From Aurelia coerulea (lineage: Eukaryota > Cnidaria > Scyphozoa > Semaeostomeae > Ulmaridae): a stretch of DNA of 64,000 nt. The stretch lies in the NCBI GenBank assembly GCA_039566865.1, contig CM076949.1, positions 8,161,501-8,225,500 of the forward strand. Reading direction: 5' to 3'. The notes beneath the pieces are model-generated. The model had not been told where the DNA came from, ran no database searches, and worked only from the letters and a program-made list of their open reading frames with translations. Every line of letters begins with the position of its first letter. Within the stretch, counting starts at the first letter, position 1. Below, one piece after another: positions 1 to 11,000 of this stretch. The position numbers and the translations under genes are program-made.

Positions 1-79
1 AACCTGAACTAATTACAATTTGCCATAAATAAATGAAAGAAAACAGAAAAGAATTGGTGAGTGAAATTCATGGTTGCGC

Positions 80-386
80 CTTCTTTTTAAACGATCTCAG
101 GGTTGAAGTATTTCTATCTCAGGGCCAAGACTGTTCCAAAGTTTGGCACCTCGGTACGCGAAACATTTCTGCCCCCTGCCGATTTTAAAAATGGCAACCT
201 GAGATTGACTTCAGCGTTTCTAAGAGAACGAAGGGTAGAGTTGTTGACTCTAAGAAGAATGTAAGAAGGCACGTCCCCATTAAGGGATTTAAAGACCATT
301 TTCTGAGCTTCAAAATCAATAAGCTCCCTGACAGTGGGCCATTTAAGCGCTCGAATAACTGGTAAAGCATTAACAGCGGATCCCAT
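80..386 (-). pseudogene. LINE reverse transcriptase C-terminal remnant
   Basis: The minus strand reads as the tail of a CR1/L2-like reverse transcriptase: an FKSLNGDVPSYIL segment, then a LRLPF.KS.GG block. The open frame ends after NFGTVLALR. A one-base shift restores the usual ending (AYRGAKLWNSLGPEIE), closing at a stop near position 80, so there is a frameshift near 145-150. Only about 100 codons remain and no catalytic core is present. This is a dead 3' fragment, not a host gene. Positions 390-600 show nothing I recognise. Confidence 0.6.
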
Positions 387-603
387 TGTTACATTATCTG
401 TCCTTGTTGCGAAGATACCGAGTGCATCAAAAGAACTTCATGTTTGAAAATTTGTTATACCAAGCATAGTTGATAACTGGGAATGAATCAAAGTTTTTCT
501 TCTTTTATATGCTCTCTCAAAAATACAACAACAAAATAAAAATTACAAGAACGATACCACAGGCAGCATGGAAATGCATATCAAACATGCGGCCATTTAC
601 ATA

Positions 604-1262
604 CCGGGTGTCCCAAAAAAAAAACCTTTTAACAGTTACCGCGAATGAGCCTTTTTTTCAAAAATGTTTACTTTCAATTTATAGTATAGATGAACGAGGA
701 CAGATTTTGATTGACGCCGCAATTCAAAGCGATTAGCGATCGCAGACAAAGGAAATTCTCTCAACCCGAAATTAAAAACAAGCAAAGCCGCAATTGTTTC
801 TTTGAAACCCAGGTAGCTAGTGCGCTCGTTCTGCAATCCAGAAATTGTTTTTAAGAGCAATCATGAGTGTTTATCGAAAGAAGAAGGATATATCTAAATA
901 TCTACCTCGGGCATTTTATTTCTTTGGTTCAGAAGCTGAGCAGTAAGTGTTTTAATTAAACCCAAAATAATAAGAGAATTGAATCGCCTCTCAATCGGCT
1001 TTTAAATAAAATAAGTTAAATGCCAGTGACAGGTGTGTAGATATATCCTTCGTCTCTCGATCTATGCTCATGTTTGCTCTTAAAAACAGTTTCTGGAATG
1101 CACAACGAGCGAGCTAGCTACCTGGGTTTCAGAGAAATTTTTGCGGCTTTGTTTGTTTTGAATTGGTGGTTGAGAGAATTTTCTTTGTCTGCGATCGCTA
1201 ATCGCTTTGAATTGCGGTGTCAATCAAAACCAACTCGTGCTATTGTCTTACCAAATCTGTCC
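604..1262 (+). mobile_element. Foldback element, CCGGGTG-end family, right end lost
   Basis: The left end is CCGGGTGTCCCAAAA at 604. Positions 700-873 are repeated in reverse complement at 1070-1243 at roughly 85-90% identity; both arms contain TGCGATCGCTAATCGC. The matching right terminus is not visible. Open frames in both arms are read-throughs of the same repeat. It belongs to the family seen at 7031, 8516, 10453, 11434, 22884, 49597 and 63040. Nothing is recognised between 1263 and 1646. Confidence 0.6.
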
Positions 1263-1646
1263 TTGTTGTATAGATGAGATTTAAACTTAAAATTTGCGAT
1301 ATCGCATATCCAAATCGGGTTTGTATTCGCAGAGTAATTCACTTAAGATTACTGTACCGTTCAGGCGGTAATTAAGAAACTCCATTTACCACGGCCGTTC
1401 GCCAAAATATACCAAACAAACTTATGGATCATTCGACGGAGAATTAAACGTAGAATATCATAAAAATATATATCACTTACTCAATATCGAGTCGAGGCTA
1501 ATGCGATACGTGTATAAATATACTTTTATACTTTGAGGTTTGGGACAAGCGGCTTCCAGCATAACAAGGAATATAACAAGGTCTGGGCTTGATAAAGAGC
1601 CCCTCTTTTGTTACAAGGCTTATGGGTCAATTTCTGAGGCAGCCTG

Positions 1647-2024
1647 AAGGCCCATTTCCACTTCATTCGCAATTCGCAAATCGCATGCGATCTTTTGTTT
1701 GAAATTCGCTTGCGAACGTTCGCAAATCGCATGCGAGCGTTCGCAATGCGATTTTGACCTGTTCGCAATGTTTGATTTCTTGCGAACGTTCGCATGCGAA
1801 CCATTGTCCCGGATTGCAGGCAGCCAATTAGAAAACAACCTTACGGAACAAAGAGACAAAGGCGGCACGCGCTATCAAAAGAAGACAGATTTCATTGGCT
1901 GGATAAACAATTGAAATTCGTGCGGATAAGTTTGAAGTGTGTATTGAATTCGCATCCGTTTGGGATTCGGAATTCGCAAATCGCATTCGTTTTGCGAATT
2001 GCGATTGAAGTGGAAATGGGCCTT
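1647..2024. mobile_element. 378-bp MITE with TTCGCAA-rich ends
   Basis: Imperfect terminal inverted repeats of more than 30 bp begin AAGGCCCATTTCCACTTCA at 1647 and end with its complement at 2024. Inside, short blocks such as TTCGCAAATCGCATGCGA and the palindrome TTGCGAACGTTCGCAA recur, mostly near the left end. No coding potential is seen. The superfamily cannot be assigned. Confidence 0.65.
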
Positions 2025-2114
2025 AAGACGATGGCCATTGAATTTTCATTTTTTCATTTTCATTTTAAATTATTTATACACAAAAACCCTTCAGCTAACA
2101 AACGCAATACTTAA

Positions 2115-3569
2115 ATAAGAAAATAAATATCCTAATTACATTAATATAGTCTATATACAGTTAAAGCAAAATTATGTACAGTAATCTATGTAGTAGCAGC
2201 TGCTCTTCCAGGGCGTCGTGTTTTAGTTTGTGTTCAGCTCATATAATAACTTTTCAATTGTTTTTTGAATCTACTAAGTGTAGGGAGCTCTCTGATATTG
2301 ATGGGTATATTGTTCCAAGCTTTCAGAGCCGAATAGTGAAAGCCTTTCTTGACATATTCAAGATTATTTCTTGGGATTTGTAGGTCCCTGCAATTCCTTG
2401 TTCTGTAGTTGGAATGCTGGGTCCTATGATGGTATTTACCCCAAAGGCTTTCGGGACATTGCCTGTTGATTATTTTATATGTCATAACTGATCGATCAAA
2501 GTTTATTAGTTGTTCAACTGTCAACCAATTATGAGACCAATTGTCTTTTAGTCTGGCCTTATCAATAATCGAATGGGCTCTGTCCTGCAGACGTTGGAGG
2601 GTATTCAATTTTGATTTAGGAAGACTCCCCCAAATAACATTGGCGTATCGCAGATGGCTTTCTACAAGTGCACGGTACACATGCTCCAGCTGGGATTGGG
2701 AAATGAGATTTTTTCAATTTTTTTAGTGACTTAAGACCGCCACTAATCTTCCCTTTCACTTTGTTGAATTGTTCATCCCAGTTTAGCCCTTCATCCACAA
2801 TAACCCCTAGTGATTTAGTCTTCACCACACGCTTAATTTCTGAATTGTTAAGATTCAGTGGTTCTGAGATTTCAACCTTATTTGTCCTCCGTGGATGGCC
2901 AATGATCATGTATTCAGTTTTTTTCGGGTTGGCACTTAACTTGTTTATCCGCATCCATTCCGAGATGTTTCTTAATTCTTTGTGGGCATTTGTAATTAGA
3001 TCATCGACGTTACCAGATGTTAATGTAACATGTGTGTCATCTGCATACATACTAGCCCTAGAGAATTCTAAGCATTTTTCAAAGTCATTAAGGTAGACTA
3101 TAAATAGGAGTGGTCCCAAGCAGGATCCTTGAGGTACACCACATGTTACCAATCTAGCCCCCGACTGTTGTCCATTAACTGAGCAGAATTGTTTTCTACC
3201 ACTTAAGAAGGACGTGAACCATTCTCCTGAACTTGCCCTGATACCGAGTGCACCTAACTTTTTTATCAGTATTGTATGATCTCCGGTATCAAACGCCGTT
3301 TTTAAATCAAGGAATATGGCCAAATTGAGCTGTTTTTTATCCATATTGTTATACCAGCAATCAGTACCGTTTATCAGGGATGTTACGGTGGAATACAGTT
3401 TTCGAAAAGCAGATTGATTTGGTTTCAATGCTTTGTTAGTTATGAGATAATCAATGAGCTGATCGTGAACTATTTTTTCCAACATCCTAGAAAAAACTGA
3501 GATGACGGAGATCGGCCTATAATTGTTTCCATCCCTTTTTGAACCTGCAAATGATGCAGTTACTACCAT
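2115..3569 (-). pseudogene. LINE reverse transcriptase, 5'-truncated and frameshifted (CR1/L2-like)
   Basis: The minus strand encodes a non-LTR reverse transcriptase from NYRPISV (fingers), through a DLKTAFDTGDHTIL palm motif and GVPQGSCLGPLLFIVYLND, to the catalytic MYADDT motif and a LSANPKKTEYMIIG block. Near 2700-2725, in an A/T run, the frame breaks. The adjacent frame continues from HVYRALVESHLRYANVIWG through the usual CR1/L2-like C-terminal tail (NNIPINIRELPTLSRFK) to about 2234. Endonuclease and ORF1 are missing; the element is cut at about 3570. The catalytic residues survive, but the frameshift separates palm from tail, so it is probably dead. Confidence 0.85.
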
Positions 3570-3664
3570 GTGTAAATTGCAAACGTGTTTGAGGCAACTA
3601 AACTATACAGTATTTTTGGAAATTTGTTGACTGAAACTTACTCTTCACTAATTCAAAAGCCAAT

Positions 3665-4628
3665 GGCTGCGGTCACACAATAGCCTCACTACATAAGGAC
3701 CCTCAACTTACGCTCATCTAATTGAAGTGAATTAATGTTGTTGTTGTCGCTCCAGTCAAGGGCCTTATGGACTAACTCTTCTCAAAACGGCAAAAAAATT
3801 CTCGCCAGGAACAAATTTGTTCCTGGACCAATCAGGATGCAAGACTTGAAATAACTTGATGGGATTGGCTGATTCTTCTTCAATTTAAACTTCCCGCCAA
3901 AGGCAAACAAACGAATTCGAACAACGCGTTCGACTGAACTGCTCCAACGATCAAAATCTCAAAGTAGCGAACGAATTTACGAGATCTTTTGCGTCCCCAA
4001 ACAACCAAAATATCACTTATGGGTAGGATTTTTTTGCTTTAATAGCTTGAAGAAACATTCATCTAAGTACTGATAGCTTGTTATGAAGTGTAGCACTTCA
4101 GGAAAACCACTTTTTGCGGCGATTTAGGGTCGGTGGTTTCAAGAAAAAATAGCAGGTGATTTAGGCCATGTCCGTTTCTGGAAGCGTAAGTCCATGAGTC
4201 GTAGTTATAGCGTCCATCAGCCTATCAATAGCGATAACCTACGAACATATAATCAGTCTAGTCACACAAGACGTTTTACCTCGTTGTATACCTTCAAAAC
4301 AACGGGTTAACTACGCTGTGATATGTGACCACATTTCGTTTTCACATACAACGCTGTTACAGCGCTTTGGTCCTGAGAGCTGATTCCATAAGAAAATTAT
4401 CAGATGCAAAGCAACGGGCAAAACAAGGTCCTGAGGTATATTTTAGCGTTGTTTTGGAGAATGAACCAATCACAGCCTTGCGTAGTTGTCACATGATAAA
4501 TCATATCACTGTGTGACCGGGTGTCATTGTACCGTTATGTTGCCGTATTTTCTGGCTACAAAAACAAATTGCAAGTAAGTGAAGCAATTCGTATTACAAC
4601 GGGAAAATACAGTAGTGTGACCGCAGCC
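3665..4628. mobile_element. 964-bp terminal-inverted-repeat element
   Basis: GGCTGCGGTCACAC at 3665 is mirrored by GTGTGACCGCAGCC ending at 4628. AAT flanks both ends, consistent with a 3-bp target duplication. Short open frames inside show no recognisable domain. It lies just beyond the 3' end of the PX-domain gene. Confidence 0.6.
3745..4022 (+). repeat. Left arm of an inverted repeat around the PX-gene 3' exons
   Basis: About 270 bp here recur in reverse complement at 5836-6088 at roughly 80-85% identity, sharing GAAGAAGAATCAGCCAATC in reverse orientation. This arm lies inside the TIR element at 3665-4628. A third, shorter relative is at 59010-59180. It looks like an interspersed repeat rather than a gene part. 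Confidence 0.6.
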
Positions 4629-4927
4629 AATAAAACTGAACAATCATAACTGAAACGAAACTTGAGTGAAAAAGTTACTCGGTAGTAGGACACTACGTGA
4701 CAGCGACACCACCGTTCATTCAGTTCTGGAAAGTTGCACTGTGAACTGTCAAAGTGTAACTGCATCTTTTCTTAACATTTTCTCTTGTCAAGAAACTTTT
4801 AAGAACAGAAATTCTAATGGCAGAAATCAAAAGCGTTTCGTTGCGTGAATTAATTTTAAATTATCCTATATGAGTCCTTAGCTAAAGTCAGTTCATAACT
4901 CTTCATTGCCATACAGAATGAATTCAA

Positions 4928-5085
4928 CTAATACTTCATTTTAAAAGTGAAAAGGTCACTAGGAGGCAATATTGCGTTGAGACCATCGAGAAGCTCGCGT
5001 CTATGTTCTTCAGAAAATTGGCAACGCAATGGGTTTTTTTTGGTTGATGCATGAACGCTAAAACGTTGTTGTGCATTGTCTTCCA
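4928..5085 (-). CDS. PX gene terminal exon 7 of 7 seen
   Basis: 158 bp with a TAG stop at 4928-4930. It was chosen because this frame has coding character (KKNPLRCQFSEEHRRELLDG) and fits the incoming phase, giving a split Val codon at AAAAG/TG. The acceptor tract is weak, and a better-looking TTCTAG acceptor eight to nine bases upstream would give an early stop in this phase. The ending is therefore less certain than the other exons. Positions 4640-4927 show nothing else. Confidence 0.5.
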
Positions 5086-8000
5086 CTTTTCTTAAAATCT
5101 AGAATATATGTAAAATTTAACACCATTATTTCGAAATACGTGAAAAGAAGCCCAAGGCACTCGATCTGAATTACAAATAATATCTTCAGTCGAACACACA
5201 TCCGCAAATACTTAGAAAGGCAGTACCTCTGGACATCATATCATCTACACTTTCGTAAAGACTACTTTCCAGTCTTTGATCATCTTTTTGTATCGCTGCA
5301 ACCCCAAACACTGCCAAAGCTATATAAAAGGGTATAAATAAGAATAAAATGATATTTTAAGAAAAATATTAACGTGTTGTTTTTGTGTGGTTCTCAATAG
5401 GTCTGTGGCGTTAATGCTCTTATTCAAGCTTTCTCACAAATTCCTTCAGGACAAAATTGTCACAACAAAAGTTCGATAAAGTAGAATGGAATCAAATAAA
5501 TGTTTAGGCAATGGTTGCTTTAAAATATCAAGTCACCTACTGTATAATTTGCTAAACTTGGGAGAAAATATACATTTAGGTTGCAGAGTTCGGTTAAGGC
5601 AGAACTTTCTTTTTTGAGCAAAAATATACCTGATGTTGGAGTTGTTGGAATAGACTCTTGCTGTGGAGATGATGTCCCCTGAGACTGTATTACAGGGCTA
5701 TAAGAAATAGAAATATAGCAATAAGTGCAAATAATAATATTTTGAAGAGAAAGGATGTTACATTAAAACGAATTTCTGAAGTGCATGGATATTTCTTTCT
5801 TCGAGCTATTAAAGCAAAAACTCCTTCCTGCTAGTGATATTCTGGTTGACTAGGGACGCAAAAGATCTAGTAAATTCGCTCGCTACTTCGAAACTTTGAT
5901 CGTTGCAGCAGCTCAGTCAAACGCGTGCTTCTTTCGCTCCCGTGAGAAGTTTAAATTGAAGAAGAATCAGCCAATCCCATCAAGTCATTCAAAGTCTTGC
6001 ATCCTGGTTGGTCAGGGCTAAAAATTGGCCACGCAGGAAATTTGTTGCTGTTTTCAAAAGAGTTTGGAATCAAGGTCCTTAATGAAGCGACAAGAAAAAC
6101 ATCAATTCAATTCAATTCAATGAGCAAAAGTAGAGGGACTAAAATCGTGAGTCTTCGTATTACCTTCCTAGAATCAGAAATCAGAAACCCTGACCTGACA
6201 GCATATGCGTTGTGTGTTGGGCGGTGGGGACTCTGGGGAGGGATCAGTGATGGTAGCAATTGCTGTCGCTGTTGTTCTCTCATCCGGGTCTCCTGTTATT
6301 CGGCTTCATGCGCCTATGCTGGCCTGACATCCAATGTGACACAGATTCCAATATTTAGCAGTAATTAATCGTATTTGTAGCTTTTGTAGTTGTTAACTCA
6401 TCTATTTGCATGTCTTTTACGTTAATGGCCATCGGGATAGTCATTGTTTTTTGCTACCTGTGGTATCGTCCCTGTAGTGTTGTATAATTGTATAGTAATT
6501 AGAAAAGTATAGCAGGATGTAGATGTAAAATGTATTGTAATATTTTACATGAATAAAAAAAATTACCTTCCCAGTCCATGCGCACCAACTACGTCAGTAC
6601 TGTGCTGATTGAGAGCTCTAATATCAGTTCCCCATGCATCAAAGAAATGTAGCACGACCATGGATTGAGAAACCAATGGAGGAAGATTCAAGATCTTCTG
6701 CAAATTAATGATAAGAACAATGTTTGAATGAAAAAAAGAGCAACAAGGTAAAAAGAAATTATGAATTATAGCAATGAAAGATTCCAGAACTTCTATATTT
6801 GAATCACCTAGCAAAGTGTTGCGTTGCAGTCTGACAAATGGCAGGGTTAAACAGAAGTTTATTTCAAAATTTAGTCTTTTATATATCTCATTAAAAATTT
6901 TACACCACAAGCTACTTACTACGCTACCTTCTAATTACTCTACGAAACACTACAAGGACGATAATGCCACGGGGAGCAAAAGACTATGACAACCCCGCAG
7001 CAGGTAACATAGTCAACATATTAACATATACCGGGTGTGCCAAAATAAACTATGCACGTTTGGCAGGCCACAATAAATCGTACACAGGACCGATTTTGAA
7101 GATTAATGACTTAATCTTTAGCTGAAAGCCTGAATTAGATTCTAGGACTTTTTGCAAAGTTTTCCGTCTTTAGATTTTAGAGCTAGAAGCGAGTTTCTTA
7201 AAATTTTCGTTTTCGAAAACACTGAAAACGATCAAAAAACGTCGATCAACTTCTAAAAGACTCAACATGAATGAACATCGAGAAAATGTTTTCAGGGTGA
7301 TTTGGGAATTTAGTATGAACTCTCGCACAGCAGAGTACAACTAATCGATTTCTAAATCTCAAATCACCACGAACAAGTATTCTCCTAGACTACCCTCACA
7401 TGAGAAAACTCAGACCGATCTGAGTTTCAGATCGGTTTGAAATTTGGCTGTGTCTGCTAATTTGCCTCCCCCTCACATGAACATTCTCAGATCGGTTTGA
7501 GTTTAGCTCACTTGCTCTGCACATGCGCATTTCACAAACATTTCTTGAATAAAAACAATGCGTGCGTTCCCCTGTCAAGTGTCATTCAGAACAATTATGA
7601 TTGCGTTGTTGAAGATTTATCTTCATTGTTTCGATTGCCAAAAGAACACAAGGAATGTCATTCACACTTGCTCTGAAAATTCATTTCGCCCCGAAACGAA
7701 AAAAGTTTCTGCTCACATGAAAATGTCAGGTCGACCTGAAAACTCAAACCGACCTGAGAAACCGAAATTAATTTCAGGTCGATCTAAGTTTTATTTCGCC
7801 TGCGTCATGTGAGTACTCTAAGGCTTAGACCGCAGACCGGTTTGAGTTTGCTCATGTGATGGTAGTCTTAGTCCATTCATGTCGATTCTTTACAAAATTT
7901 GATCGACGTTTTTTTATCGTTTCAGTGTTTTCGTCTAGCTCTAAAAACAGAAAAAATATTTGCAAAAATCCTAGAATCTAATTCAAGAACGTTCAGCTTA

Positions 8001-11000
8001 CATTCTTTGTGGCAGTTGCAGCGTACCTCAGTCTACTAAAAGATATTTGACTTGGTTTCAAGAATTCATGATTGCCATTTTTAAACCGAAAACGAGACTT
8101 TTGGCGCAATTTTTGCCATTGAAATTGAGGCCACAATGCAACAGACATGACATATTCTCATTTCTAACGTTTAATACCACAGTAAATAATGTACAAAAAG
8201 CTAAACACAAAGAGTTTGTTATTCTCACCATTTGCGAAATTGTGCAGAAAGTTTTCAGCTATAACCCTAGGTTACCAGAAAAGATAAATGTTTTCCACCT
8301 CAGTAATAGAGTTTCAAATCTTTACATTGAATGAATCTCAAGACAAGACCTTCTAATCTCAAACAGAAAGGGTAGATGAAGAAAACATACCTGACAAAAT
8401 TCTTCCATTGCTCTGCATTCTTTTTCAATACCAAGTTTACCCAAAAGAATCCAATGGAATTTACTGCCTGAACAGAAAGAAGTCAGTTAAATTAGTATGT
8501 ATATACCGGGTGAGCCAGAAAAAAGTTCCCACTTTCTAAAATTCGTAGCACCACAAGTACTTCGTGGATTTGAATGATTCAAATTCTAGTCGAAAGCCAA
8601 AAGATCGAAGTATTTTTGTGATTTTTCTCGTTTTCTTACGAGCACTGCAAATATAGGTAAATTCAACTTTACAAAAATTTCATGGCTGCAAAATGACAGA
8701 AAAAGGCCTAAAACACTTGATCAAATCGTTAGGACTCTCCTCACACAGAACAATACGCACATGCGTTTCACCTCTCTCAAGAGTTACAAGAATTAGATTC
8801 TCAAACAGATACTAAAGATTTTCAATCCCATGGCAATAGATGTGCAGACGATATCTCTCACCCATGAGAAATTGCATTTTCTCTGTTGTTCTGAGCGAGG
8901 AGTCCTTTATGAATTGATCAAGCATTTTAGGCCTTTTTCAGTCATTTTGCAACCATCAAGTTTTTGTAAGCTTGAATTTACCAATTTTTCCAATGCTCGT
9001 GAGAAAAATCACAAAAATACTTCGATCTTTTGGCTGTCAAGCAAATATTGATTCATTCCAATCCATTTAGTACTCTTGATGCTATGAATTTTCAAAAGTG
9101 GGAACTTTTTTCTGGCTCACCCGGTATATATATATTCATTATGCTTACGCTTATGCCGAATGATATACGCATGCAGGGCTCTGAAGGCGAAGGTGAAGTT
9201 GGGGGTTTTTAGCGCCAAGGGCTGGGATCACAGAAGTAGAGTAGGCCTGACAATCATTGACAGCACACTAATATATATCTATACATAGAAGGACCGAAAA
9301 TAGAATTGAAAAAGCGAAGCTCGTAGAACGATGGACGAAAGACAATCTGACGTCAAGTGACATAGCACAAAAATACAACACCATGATACGAGAACCGACC
9401 CCTACGACAACAACGACTCAACTGAAAACAACGAGAACGAGGCTAACAACAACAATGACAAACGACAAGAACATTTTTACCTTATAAGGACAAAATTATA
9501 CTTGTAAACTAATTAACCTTATATGGACAGACAATATACTATAAATAGGGGTAGATACTCTGAATAAATCAGTTGCTCTGAAGATGCCCTAGTGGGCGAA
9601 ACTAGTCAGCACTGAAATAAAGAATAAAAAGCGCAAAAGACCAAATTGATGCCTGTTTTCTTCGAATGGTTAGGCCCTCTTCAACGGTACACTTTATACA
9701 TAGATCTATACATAACCCCATCCTGTTGTAACCTATTTCTCCAGGACTTTCCAGAATATGAATTAGAAACTTAAGAAACTTTCAACTAAAAAATGAAAAG
9801 TATCATAGCCATAAGAAACCTTTTAGGCTAAGGTGTGAAAAAGTGGTTTCTTAAATGCGGGGCCTTACTGTACTAGCACATTAGATTGCAGGCACGTTTT
9901 CCCTAACTACTTGCTCACAGGCACATAATATTTTCAAATGACTTCTGATGCTACTTACTTGGCACTGGTGGTACTGTGATGCTGTATTTTTCTTTGAACA
10001 TTTCACATAAAACTCCCTGTTAAAATAAGAAAACACTAAGTCACATGAAGTTTTAAAGGACAAGTCCGGGGTTCGGTATGAGCGGAAGTTCCTGGGATGG
10101 AAGGGAGGAAGTTTACGAAGCACGATCTCTTGTTTGACAGCTTGATGACATCGGCCTATTGTTTGTATGTGGTGATGACCCTCTGGAGTTAAGGGTCCTT
10201 TTTATCTTTAGTACTTAATGGTCCTCGGGGTCTTAGAGGTCCTAGAGTCTTAGGGTCCGGTTTTTACAACATGCCGGGCCATTGGCATAAACTCCATATG
10301 TTTTAGGGGTAGCAGACTCTGGAACAGCATACCTGATGTGATAAAGAGCAGCGAAAAGGTTGCTTCCTTTTGCACACAAATCAAAACATTGGCTGGGGAA
10401 AGATGCACTTGTAGATTATGCTGTTCATTGTAAATGTTATGGTTTTGTTGTACCGGGTGCGCCAAAATAAACTATGCACGTTTGACTGGCCATAATAAAT
10501 CGTACACTGGACCACTTTCGAAGATTTACGACTTAATCTTTAGCAGAAAGCCTGAATTAGATTCCAGGTTTTTTTGCAAATTTTTCTACTTTCAGTTTTT
10601 AGAGCTAGACGCGACAACGAAGAGCTAGAAAAGACAACGAAGAACAACAACAACAAGAACGGTAATAAAGAACACAACAACATCGAAGAAACAATCTGAC
10701 GTAAAATGACAAAGAACAACAACAACAACAACAACAACCTCAATCAGAACAAAGACAAAGAAGAACAATAGCAACAACAACAGCAAGAAAGAACACAACA
10801 ACATTGAAGAAACAATCTTACGTGAAATGACAAAGAACAACAAGACAGCAACCGGGATACAATGAAGAAGAATGACAAAACAACAACAACAACATCAAGA
10901 AGGACGAAGCTTAAACGTTTTATGAAGAACCGGAAGGACCTTATATGGACATTAATTCTTGTAATTAAATTATTTGACTATAAATATAGGTTGACTTGTT

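Noticed and set aside
7558..7812. 84-codon frame recurring, longer, at 13803-14327
   Set aside because: Both lie in copies of the same MITE; the 13803 frame becomes longer only because it runs into the outer repeat and the multi-copy pseudogene.
8391..8467. Death-domain exon
   Set aside because: Alone the HWILLGKLGIEKE segment looks like a death domain, but the phase-matched neighbours place it in a PX domain.
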